Made by a program: the position numbers and the translations under genes. The notes under the pieces were generated by a model. It ran no database searches. It saw nothing but the letters and a program-made list of their open reading frames with translations, and was not told the origin of the DNA. Shown one piece after another: positions 12,001-22,443 of a DNA stretch of 64,000 nt. Position 1 is the stretch's first letter, and each line of letters opens with the position of its first letter. Source of the DNA: Trissonchulus latispiculum (Eukaryota > Nematoda > Enoplea > Enoplida > Ironidae); the NCBI GenBank assembly GCA_030248195.1, contig JASAND010007463.1, forward strand, positions 1 to 64,000, given 5' to 3'.

Positions 12001-15000
12001 ATCAACTTGAATTATTTCTGTCTTCAGATTCTGTGGATGGAATCGTTAGAGCTCTGTTGTCACCAATTCTGACAACAACCCTTGATATTTCAAAAGCAGG
12101 CACAAGTAAGGATAACGTACGCTTTTCGTAGATTTTGTAGACTGGTATATCTTCTATATGAAATCTCTGTAGGAATCAGTTAGAATGACGTATCATTCGC
12201 TAAGCTGACTGCAAAAAAAGGAGTTGAAGTTTAAGTTTAAATGAAGCAGTATGTATTCAAATTTTGTCATTATACTTTACTTCACCCCAACAAAAGTTAG
12301 CGAACACCCCTGAATCCAATTCGATTGCTGGATTCCTGAGGTAGTATCGGTCGGGCTGATGAGTATCAGGTAGATTGTGTGGCATGCAGCACTACTTCAT
12401 ATCTGCTGATTGCCAAATTCTGCCCTGGATTCTCTCCATCCATCCAGGAAATGCTCGATCGCTGTACATCAGATGTGACATTATGCCGGATCCGAAGTTG
12501 ATTTTGTTGCCGAAGACTTACACCTGAACTGGAGCGAACTTTGTGTGTGTTAGGTCCATGTTGTGTCATAACAATCCTTGTGGCACCTATTTGGTGGTAT
12601 ACATACGTAAGTTTGTTTCCCGATGCTTTATTATTAGGCGCAAGTTTAGAGAACATTTCTGTCAAGAAGCAGGAGAGTGCAACAACGTTATTTGGGTCGG
12701 AATTAACCAATGGAAGCAATGTTTTAACCATTACAATAGAAGAATCATAACCTAGAGATCCATATTCTATACAAAACTCGAACTGACACATTTAAAAAAT
12801 TACTTCTACTTCACACCTTCTACACAAATTTGCAATCTGTGCGGTTAGTCAGTACCTAATGTTTCATTACAGTCAAAGTTTTGATTTTTACATTTTGTGT
12901 GATTAATTGGAATTAATTGTAGTTGCGTTATTGAATCTTCTTTCTTCGGCAACAAAAGAAATTGGAATTGCAACATTGCCTTTGGTTGGGTGGGATGAGC
13001 TGTTGACGATCATTGCCATCAATCCTATCAGCATTGTCGACAAAGCGGCCGCGTGTGCCGCCAACTCAATTTTACCAAAGCATGGAAAACAGCCACTTAT
13101 CAAAGGTTTGTGATTTTCCAGTTATTCCTGGCTAGATCAACCTAATTCATAAGTCGTCACTGTCTTTTTACTTTTTCGTGGACACGCAAGGTCATAATTA
13201 TGATAAGTTTAGAAGTAGAACAGTATAACCAGAGAAGACTGAAAATATTAGGGAGAAAACTGACTTTGATTTCACATGTTGGAGGGCTATCCGAACTTGA
13301 TGCTGATGCTTGCACGCATAAATAAAACTACGCGATTTACGTAGTATCTGTATCTGTATATGAGCAGAGCAAGCCCTTCGTGTGGATTAATAGTGGCTAC
13401 TGTTCGCCACTATTCACCATATTGCACTGAAGCCTTTAAAGTAGTATTGTTAGTATAATTTTGAAAATTTCGGAGGACGGGGCCAAATTTTAGAGTGTTT
13501 ATTGTGTTTACCTATGCTATTTTATAATTGTTTTTAGCATGTCCAACAGGTTGGATTTATCTGGAAGAATTCGGCTGCCTGCGTGAAATAAATTTGCTAC
13601 CCAATGAGTTTCCAATTATGGCCTGCCAAAGAGAACATGAGCTTGCACAATTGCCAATTTGGACAACTCATGAACATTTAATATTAATTTACAAATTTAT
13701 GTACGTGTTCATTAATACGCGTGCTTGCTTTTTGATGGCATGGTATTATACATAGTTCAGTTCGCTTATATATACTGTCAAGAAATGGTGCCCAGTTGTA
13801 AAAGATGTAAAAGAAGAAATTATAGCTAGCTAATGTTCTATGTCGATGTTGTGCAAAGATGATTAGTAGTATAGGGCGAGCTTTTCGACCCCCACTCCGA
13901 ATCCCAAAATCTGGAGTAAATTTTCCGTTCCCTTTCTTAGGTTATAGTTAGTCCTTCCACTTTTTATTTTAGCACCCTTCCTATGATTCCATGTTCCTTA
14001 CTCGCCCAGGTTCTTGGGTTTTCCTAACTTCTAACTCCAAGGGTTTATATAATTTTGGTGCAGCATCAGGCAATCAGGTTTCATAAAGTGATTTTCAACG
14101 GTCCATAACTTTCTCATCCCTGATCCTATTTCGATGAAACAGATACCGTTCGATTCCTCTCCTCGAGCTCTACAAGTCTAGACCCAACACACTTAGTTTC
14201 AGCTAAATAAGGATTTTTATAATGTTTTGGTGCAGCATCAACAAATCAGGTTTCATAAAGGTTTTGAAATATTTTACCACCCATAACTTTGTCGTCCCTG
14301 GTCCGACCTCGATGAAATGAACATCATACGATTCCTCTCGTCGAGCTCTATAATTCTGGACCCAACACGCTTAGGTTTTGATAATACACGCCTTCATCCC
14401 ATTCGTTTTCTCTATTCATCAATCCTTTTCGGTCTTCTCGTGCTCTTTGGTTGCCTTCCCTTCTTTATTAAGTCTTTACTTTGGACTTGAGTCACCCATA
14501 CTTTACACCGAGCCTACTCTAACCTTACTTTTCTTAATTTTTGTGCATTCCCATGTTTTGTATTGACCTAACTTAAGAGCCAACCTTCCTTATATTGTGC
14601 ACTGAGTCACTCTTTAATTACTCCAAGCCTACTCCATTTCATTTGGTTTTCCACGAACTCACCTTCCAACCTTGGCTTTCTGTTCACTGGGTCACTCCTA
14701 AAATACACTGAGCCTACTTTGAGTTTACCTTATTCAACCTACTTCCATCATCTACCTTCCTACCCTGCCTTACCATTCACCTTGCCTTCTTCATCTATGG
14801 GCCACTTCTAAAATACTCCGAACCTACTCTGACCTAATATTTTCACCTTTTATATATTCTTACTTCTACCTATCTTGTCTGTCCTAACCTAACCTACTTT
14901 ACCGTACCGACCTTAGCTTACCGTTCTTAGTTTGTGCACCGAGTCACTCCAAACCTACTCCGAGCTAACACCGAGTATACACTGAGCATACACCGAGCTT

Positions 15001-18000
15001 ACACCGAACCTACTCCGTACGTAATCCTAATTTACTTCGATTCTTACTCCATTTATGTTGTTTTCAGTCAAATCATATTTGTTCCTGCATTCTTCAATTT
15101 CCTCAGTCTCTCCAAATTCAGTTTCCCAATGCCACACTTAACTTTTCTTTTTACGTCTATATCCAATAATTCTGCTATGGGTCACTCCTACCTTACTCTA
15201 TATTGTGCGATCTTCGAAACTTCATAAGGTATTAAACGAATTAGCTTGATTTCTACCATTATATCTAGCCCATGCTTCCTAGCCAAACTTTTCAAACATC
15301 AACCTTACCCTAACCTTACCCTAACCTAATCCAATTTTCGACTTAACACATTTCCCAACTAGCTTAGCTTCATACATGCTCGAGTCACTACGACCTTACA
15401 TCAACCATACCTCTAAGCTTACATTGTCCTGGCATCAATCCATTTCCCTCAGCTGACCAACCACCTTCATTTTCTTTATGCGTCACTCCAAACCTACTCT
15501 GAACCTGCTTCGACGCTTTTGATCATTTTTCCAACCTTTGCTTTCAGTTTACCCTCATCTCTTAGGTTTGAGTTTCGAGTCACTCCAAATTAGCTCCGAG
15601 TTAACACCAAGCCAACACCGAGTATACACTGAGCATACACCGTACCTTAAGAGCAATGTTTACGTAATGTTGGAGTAATGTTGAAAAATTTCAGAAAACA
15701 ATTTCTACTTTTCTTGATTTCGGTCGATGCTTTTATGTGTTTGTATTTATGTTTGTATGTTTCTGTTTTTATTGATTCACAGTACCCGAAGTAAGTCATG
15801 TCTAGATTGGAGAGCCAATTCGATGCGACGACTTCGAGTACTGTGAATCAATAAAAACAGAAACATACTAACATAAATACAAACACATAAAAGCATCGAC
15901 CAAAATCAAGAAAAGTAGAAATTGTTTTCTGAAATTTTTCAACATTACTCCAACATTACGTAAACATTGGTCTTAAGGTACGGTGTATGCTCAGTGTATA
16001 CTCGGTGTTGGCTTGGTGTTAACTCGGAGCTAATTTGGAGTGACTCAAAACTCAAACCTAAGAGATGAGGGTAAACTGAAAGCAAAGGTTGGAAAAATGA
16101 TCAAAAGCGTCGAAGCAGGTTCAGAGTAGGTTTGGAGTGACGCATAAAGAAAATGAAGGTGGTTGGTCAGCTGAGGGAAATGGATTAATGCCAGGACAAT
16201 GTAAGCTTAGAGTATGGTTGATGTAAGGTCGTAGTGACTCGAGCATGTATGAAGCTAAGCTAGCTGGGAAATGTGTTAAGTCGAAAATTGGATTAGGTTA
16301 GGGTAAGGTTAGGGTAAGGTTGATGTTTGAAAAGTTTGGCTAGGAAGCATGGGCTAGATATAATGGTAGAAATCAAGCTAATTCGTTTAATACCTTACCT
16401 TACGTTTAATACGGAGTAGGTTCGGTGTAAGCTCGGTGTATGCTCAGTGTATACTCGGTGTTAGCTCGGAGTAGGTTTGGAGTGACTCGGTGCACAAAAT
16501 AAGAACGGTAAGCTAAGGTCGGTACGGTAAAGTAGGTTAGGTTAGGACAGACAAGATAGGTAGAAGTAAGAATATATAAAAGGTGAAAATATTAGGTCAG
16601 AGTAGGTTCGGAGTATTTTAGAAGTGGCCCATAGATGAAGAAGGCAAGGTGAATGGTAAGGCAGGGTAGGAAGGTAGATGATGGAAGTTGGTTGAATAAG
16701 GTAAACTCAAAGTAGGCTCAGTGTATTTTAGGAGTGACCCAGTGAAGAGAAAGCCAAGGTTGGAAGGTGAGTTCGTGGAAAACCAAATGAAATGGAGTAG
16801 GCTTGGAGTAATTAACGAGTGACTCAGTGCACAATATAAGGAAGGTTGGCTCTTAAGTTAGGTCAATACAAAACATGGGAATGCACAAAAATTAAGAAAA
16901 GTAAGGTTAGAGTAGGCTCGGTGTAAAGTATGGGTGACTGAAGTTCAAAGTAAAGACTTAATAAAGAAGAGAAGGCAACCAAAGAGCACGAGAAGACCGA
17001 AAAGGATTGATGAATAGAGAAAACGAATGGGATGAAGGCGTGTATTATCAAAACCTAAGCGTGTTGGATCCAGAATTATAGAGCTCGACGAGAGGAATCG
17101 TATGATGCTCATTTCATCGAGATCGGACCAGGGACGACAAAGTTATGGGTGGTAAAATATTTCAAAACCTTTATGAAACCTGATTTGTTGATGCTGCACC
17201 AAAAAATTATAAAAATCCTTATTTAGCTGAAACTAAGTGTGTTGAGTCTAGACTTGTAGAGCTCGAGGAGAGGAATCGAACGGTATCTGTTTCATCGAAA
17301 TAGGATCAGGGATGAGAAAGTTATGGACCGTTGAAAATCACTTTATGAAACCTGATTGCCTGATGCTGCACCAAAATTATATAAACCCTTGGAGTTAGAA
17401 GTTAGGAAAACCCAAGAACCTGGGCGAGTAAGGAACATGGAATCATAGGAAGGGTGCTAAAATAAAAAGTGGAAGGACTAACTATAACCTAAGAAAGGGA
17501 ACGGAAAATTTACTCCAGATTTTGGGATTCGGAGTGGGGGTCGAAAAGCTCGCCCTATACTACTATGATTCACTTTATTCGCACTTTTTTACTTCCAGGG
17601 AGACAAACGAAATTCCTGAAACCCTTTTGGATCTACACGTTGTGGGTAAGTTCGCATAATAAAGCCATTTGAAGTTTGAAGAAGTCTTGTCTGCATACAA
17701 ATACGGTATGCAGACAAGTCATACGGTATACAGTCAGTCATACGGTCATACATAGACATACGGTCATGGTCATGCATAGTATCTCGCCATAAAAAACAAT
17801 ATCCAGGTAACGTCTTGTTTGTTTTTTGTTCACGTTTACGTCAAGAAGGCAAGAACAAACTTACAATTCATGTCGGTGGTGGTATCCGTGGTATAGCTTA
17901 CACGTTCTCGTGTAAACTGTCACGGTGCAGTTTTTCCCCCGGTGTAAAATTCCCCCCCGGAAAAACTACACCGGTGTGGATTTTCCCCCCGGAAAAATTA

Positions 18001-19582
18001 CACCGGTGTGAAATTTCCGGGGGGAAATTTTGCACCAAAGCCAGAAATAATGCAGATTTCAGTTTATGAATTAAGTTTTGCTCATAAAGATAGCAACTAA
18101 TTATGCTTTGATTGTGGAATATGATTAGCCTGAAACGCTGAAATGCCAAAATAATTACTCATTATAACTCATATACAAAATCAACTTCATTGAAATATAT
18201 AATGAATAAAAATTCTTTGAAAACTAGAAATTTTGAAGGATTAATTAAAATTATTATTATATTCTACTGCTTATTTCGCATTTGATAAACCATATAATAA
18301 AGAAAAATTTTATGATAAAAGCCAAATTTAATATTTCTTATGCACTAATATTTTATGATTTTATTTCTGAGTAAAATATATGCACAAATTAAGCTTGGAA
18401 ACTTTTATCTCCGAGCCCAAGCCGTTAAGCAGGAAAAGGTAGGTCAAATTAAAACTTATTTCTGTTTATTTCATAGATATATAATCATATGCAGCAATCA
18501 ACGCAATGCAAAAGCTAATAAAGAATCATTCAATTAAATAATAATAGCTAATAAAGTTCAATTGAATCATTGCTAATTTCTAATTTTATTAAATAAGTAT
18601 CTTTCTTAGTAAAATAAAAACACAATTGAAATTTTGGAAATTTTAGTCTCAGAGTTCAACCACAGCTCAATGGTGAAATCTTTCCTTAGGGAAATTTTGA
18701 AAGGAAAGTTTACAAAATTCAGGTTAACGTGGAAAATTTAGATTAATTTCAATTAATTGATATTTCAATTTGCAAACTGAAAATTTTTATTTCAGCTTAA
18801 TTCAATGAATTTTCCAAAATAAAGAAAATTAAAACATAGAAAGAAACCTAAGAAAGATTAGAAGTTATTATTTATTTAAGTATTTCATCCTTATTAAGGT
18901 TTATTAAATGCAAAATAAGCAATTGAATACAATAATGATTATAATCAATACTACAAATCTTTTGATTTTTCAAGAAATTTTATTTATTATATATTCCGAT
19001 TTAATTTTGTATCTCTATCTCAGTCGAACTATTATAATGAATAATTATTTTGGCGGATTACGCTAATCATATTCCATCTTCAAAGCATAATTAGTAGCTT
19101 CGATTATGAGCCAAACTCAATTTATAAACAGAAATCTGCATTATTTCTTGCATTGGTGCAAAATTTCCCCCCCGGAAAATTCACACCGGTGTAATTTTTC
19201 CGGGGGGAAAATCCACACCGGTGTAATTTTTCCGGGGGGAAAATTTTCAAGGGGAAAAAAATCACACCTTGACATAAACTACGGTTCATGTATTTTAGGC
19301 GTTAGTGGTAGTCATCAGACTCACTTGATGTCAGGAACGCGCACATGTGGAGTTTATGAAAACATGTTTTGGTCGGCAACAAGTGGTGGCTGTGTGAAAC
19401 TTGTTAATCCAATAACTTTCTCTGGTTTCTATTTTACCGCCAATACCAGCTTTTGTAGTCCTCATGGTCATGGTACGCTGACAGAGAACTCATCACGGAA
19501 CGTCACCACATTGTGCCAAATCGATTTCTTTAATCGATATGAGGTTTCTATCTGCGAGAAAATAAGAAATGAAAGGTTGTGA
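9055..19582 (+). CDS. Secreted protein with C-type-lectin-like C-terminal domain
   Basis: Eight exons, all junctions phase-compatible: 9055-9460, 9739-10029, 12028-12105, 12923-13105, 13538-13700, 17599-17645, 17846-17890, 19299-19582; about 498 aa. Residues 1-20 (MYSWFRVLLCLVFYTSVAWS) form a good signal peptide. Residues about 21-320 are helical, hydrophobic-patterned and unrecognised (exons 1-4). Exon 5 opens with CPTGWIYLEEFGCL and continues MACQREHELAQLP, matching the N-terminal CPxGW...C / A..C....ELA.L pattern of C-type lectin-like domains. The later exons give LTIHVGGGIRG, then Cys-rich sequence ending RYEVSICEKI, matching the terminal '..ICE' of the fold. Canonical WND and EPN/QPD sugar-binding motifs are not evident, so carbohydrate binding is doubtful. 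A secreted recognition role is inferred from the family. The small exons 6 and 7 are the least certain. The start codon lies in a MITE end, and exon 1 has no other Met. Confidence 0.65.
10473..11911. mobile_element. Inverted pair of LTR-like arms in intron 2 of the lectin-like gene
   Basis: Starts TGTGGGATATTAC and ends GTAATATCCCACA. The two arms (about 10473-10930 and 11300-11911) are diverged inverted copies. For example TTATCTTCACATGCG near 10548 matches the reverse complement near 11835, and GAACGGTCGTCTAG near 10938 matches its reverse complement near 11310. The left arm has TATAAAAG at about 10682, and the right arm has a corresponding TATAAAA on the other strand. TG...CA ends and TATA boxes suggest LTR derivation, but no gag/pol or target duplication was seen, so a fold-back DNA element is equally possible. 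Confidence 0.5.
11421..11563. mobile_element. Short MITE with GGCCCTATTTCTTTAAAG ends
   Basis: Terminal inverted repeat GGCCCTATTTCTTTAAAG at the left and its near reverse complement at the right. It is flanked by CATA on both sides (11417-11420 and 11564-11567), a 4-bp target duplication. The interior consists of GGATTAAACGGATTAAAAT-type units in both orientations. It is nested within the 10473-11911 element. A larger relative lies at 50070-50612. Confidence 0.75.
13865..17564. mobile_element. 3.7-kb near-perfect fold-back element in intron 5 of the lectin-like gene
   Basis: Left arm 13865-15785 and right arm 15838-17564 are reverse complements around a 52-bp spacer. I compared the outer ~200 bp by eye and found no differences. 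The termini AGTAGTATAGGGCG / CGCCCTATACTACT are perfect, flanked by ATGATT on both sides (13859-13864 and 17565-17570). The left arm carries about 200 bp (near 15010-15230) missing from the right. Each arm contains a ~175-bp tandem duplication (near 14061 and 14239 on the left) and many degenerate units resembling TACACCGAGCCTACTC. Mirror-image open frames (14378-14566 plus, 16863-17051 minus) are a by-product of the palindrome. Confidence 0.9.
17918..19274. mobile_element. TIR element with ACACCGGTGT subterminal repeats in intron 7 of the lectin-like gene
   Basis: Ends TGTCACGGTG and CACCTTGACA (one mismatch), flanked by TAAAC on both sides (17913-17917 and 19275-19279), a 5-bp target duplication. 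About 230-bp inverted arms carry repeated blocks of CCCCCCGGAAAAATTACACC followed by the palindrome ACACCGGTGT. The ~870-bp centre is very AT-rich with no recognisable transposase. It is a non-autonomous DNA transposon; the superfamily is not assigned. Confidence 0.85.
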
Positions 19583-21094
19583 AAAAATGGCTGGTTATAT
19601 AATGTGTATGTTGAACTGAACATGCATATAATTTTACGTGTGTGAACAACTAATTGAAAATTCTCCATTAAATAAAATTTTCCTTTAAATGGCTTAAACG
19701 GCCTGACTGATGGATTAATCATCCAATGATTATTATAGAGAATGTTCATTAGAGAATCAATGGCATCTCAATTCAATAGTGGGTGAAAATGGAAAAAACT
19801 GAAAACAAACGAGGGAAACCTAACTGATAATAGACTAACAGAGATAAGATACAGCTATTAAAAATATAGCCACGTACATAAAGCAGGCCCAAGTCGCTGT
19901 CTTCACAGAAGACAAAGCGTGTAAACTACGTAAAAATTCCGAATAAGAGGTCCAGCCTGTACATACATCAAACAGTTTTCGGATTCAATTTTACAGATCC
20001 AAATTTAAGGTTGCCACACTGGAGTCTAGTAGTTCAAGATGTTTTCAAATATTCGATTCGATTCACTATATTTTACCGTATGTTTACGATCAAACTGTTC
20101 AGAAAAGTTAGATGGCTTTCGGTCAAAATAATTGAAAGTAGGGATGTGGCTGCAGGGAGGTTCCGATATAAATTCATTACAAATTAAAAAGAACTTGAAA
20201 ATTGTGATCCTAGATTTGAAAAGAAAACGATTCGATCTACACTAATCCAGCAGGTGTACCGATTAGTGTTGTTGACAGACCGAAATTTTGGTCCGTTAAC
20301 GGCCGACCGACATTCCGAAACCGTTCGGCCATTTTCCGGCTTCAACGGCTGGCTGCAACGAAGGCGCTCACCGCCCACCGGTTGGCTGGCTGTCCTATGG
20401 CAGAAGAAAGAAGTAATCAGCATACAAAAACGTATCTGCAGGAGCTAAAGGTCAATTGTCAGAGGAAACTGGAGAATTGCTGACATAACGGACGGCCGGG
20501 CGTTGCTCGATCTTAAAACTGATACGACTGACCGGACGAGTACACCTAATGGGCCGGTCGGCCACTAGCTGGCCGTCCTCTGCACTCCGACCGGTCAGCA
20601 ACACTATGTAGTGCCGATTCTATCCGTCTTTCATTCCGGACCGATTTTGGTGATACACACGATTTCTCGACAACTGAAAACTTGACGATTGGTCGACTTC
20701 GATTTCTTTGCAAAATATAGATTGAAGACAGGCGTGGTTCCGACTGTCGGCAAAAACTCATCCGGAGGAACGATTTGTGGTCAAGAAGCCCATGGGGTTT
20801 ACCTGAATTTTGGTTTGTTTTTCCTTTTCACCCACTGTATATAAGTGGGTCAGAATTCTTGGCCCACACCCGCACCCACGACCAATCTTTTGACAGATAT
20901 GTTTTGCCGATTTTTTTACTTTTTTCAGAACCACATGTGCAATAGTTTGCCTAAAATTAAGGTTAACGTCTAGCCATATTGTTTCTATTCTTCGTAGCAT
21001 TCGTAGCGTAAGTTTGAGTTAACTTTCTCAAGAATGACGAATGCTCTTATCTACATCAAATAAGTCCTTTTCGGGTGACTTTTTGTTTTTCCAG
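19583..21094. other. Downstream stretch with CCGG-rich fragment
   Basis: Follows the lectin-like stop codon. Around 20280-20600 there is a GC-richer patch of GGCCGACCG/CCGGTTGG-type sequence, similar in style to the 4439-4896 element and probably a decayed copy of a related transposon. No gene supported. Confidence 0.45.
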
Positions 21095-21372
21095 TTACAA
21101 AACAGGATGAGCCGGAAAATTTGGATAACATTTATTTGGTTGGCTTTGGGTTAGGAGGTGAATGGCGTTTCTTCCAAGCTGTGATAAACAAAACAATGCC
21201 CTTCAGAAAATTTGAAAGCGTTATTTTATTAGACACCAAGCGCACAAAATCATACAAATTGATTGAATCGACCATAAGTTTACAAAATAAACATACAGTT
21301 ATGCATAGCAAATGTAAAGATCACATTACATTCAAAATCAATTTTATTGCCCTACAAATTGCTCAGAAGTAA
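21095..21372 (+). CDS. Possible terminal exon, 92 codons, unassigned
   Basis: A strong polypyrimidine tract and CAG acceptor (ending 21094) precede a frame opening in phase 1 and running to TAA at 21372. It contains LDNIYLVGFGLGGEWRFF. Phase 1 is the junction phase used by most exons of the lectin-like gene upstream, so this could be an alternative last exon of that gene. It could also be a decayed paralogue, since GFGLGGEWRF loosely recalls the WIGG...GEWRW region of C-type-lectin-like domains. No independent start codon context was found. Assignment is inference only. Confidence 0.3.
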
Positions 21373-21964
21373 CATAGAATTTAGATGCATAGGGCAATAA
21401 TGTGTTATTGCATAACAAAATCAAAAATGCAAACTACTCAAAAAAGCAATTATATCACAAGGGAGATAAAGAAGTAGGAAAGTTGTTGAAAACATTGAAA
21501 TGTGAGAATTTACAAAGTATTGAGTAATTTTTGTTCAAGCTTTTCAGCTTCAACTTTTCATTCAGACAAACTTAAAGGTTTAAAGTGAGGAAATTTTGCA
21601 AGAAAATTGCATCTCAAATATTCAAAATGCTTTAAAGTTTCAACTTCAACTGCATCATAGATTTAATTATCAGTTTGCAATAGAAGGTAAATAAGGCACC
21701 AGTGAAGTATCCGGTTCGTCTTAGTTCAGAAGTCAAACTTCGCTGAACTGCAATCCTTCTGAAATAAACAATATGGATAGTAGATACAACAATGCGTTAT
21801 AATTTTGTGGAGATTTTTGTCCATGTTTGCATACCCCTTCTTTACAACGACGATAAAGCCTTTGCATCTTACCCGGCCCAGGAGGTGGGTTAGCACATTA
21901 ACCTATTCTTGTGTTAAATATCAGCAACCCAGAAATGTTGAAATAATAATAATCTAGTCTCGAT

Positions 21965-22041
21965 GTCAGGGGGTGTGGCGCAAGCGGTAGAGCATTCTAC
22001 TCTTAATCCAAAGCTCGGCGATTCGATCCCCGCCCTGGACA
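21965..22041 (+). tRNA. tRNA-Lys(CUU)-like sequence, probably degenerate
   Basis: About 77 nt with an A-box-like TGGCGCAAGCGG and B-box-like GATTCGATCCC. The anticodon loop CTCTTAA gives anticodon CTT. The acceptor stem GTCAGGG/CCTGGAC has one mismatch, the T stem one, and the anticodon stem (TTCTA/TCCAA) two. It is therefore either a decayed tRNA-Lys gene or the head of a tRNA-Lys-derived SINE. No intron. Confidence 0.55.
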
Positions 22042-22443
22042 CTGTTCTTCACATCCTTCAGTCCTGATTTCAGTTTTTCACACATATTACATTCTACGAT
22101 TGGCAACCTATAGGTGGAAAAGGTGCATGTTATAAACTCACAGTGATAGGTATTGTGTAAGTATTTCGACATTCACTTGTATGGACATCAGGTCGGTAAA
22201 ATTTAGTTCATCTCATTTAGTAAAACAGAATTGACTAAAGGAATATAAAGGGTTTACTGAAATTGTGAATGGGCAAAAAGAGACCAAAGTTTTGACGTTC
22301 AAGTAATAACGACTTGATCAAAAATTCTAGTATTTGATTTTGACACATAATACATACGGCGACTGTAGCACTAAAGCTAAACTCAAATAGCAAAACTAAG
22401 GACACGACTGCTAATGAACGGGTGGCGGTGATAAGCAAAATTC

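Noticed and set aside
12366..12791. 141-codon minus-strand frame within lectin-like intron 3
   Set aside because: No domain recognised and overlapping plus-strand frames of similar length; possibly a transposon fragment, but not supportable.
14378..14566. 62-codon hydrophobic frame also found mirrored at 16863-17051
   Set aside because: The two copies exist only because the arms of the 3.7-kb palindrome are inverted duplicates; there is no start context or domain.
15300..15330. Telomere-like CCTTACCCTAACC sequence
   Set aside because: Only a few irregular units, within the degenerate repeats of the fold-back element, and mirrored in the other arm; not telomeric.
22235..22438. Minus frame with a hydrophobic stretch next to the LIM exon
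   Set aside because: No acceptor gives a phase-1 continuation that resembles the short C-terminus of this LIM family.
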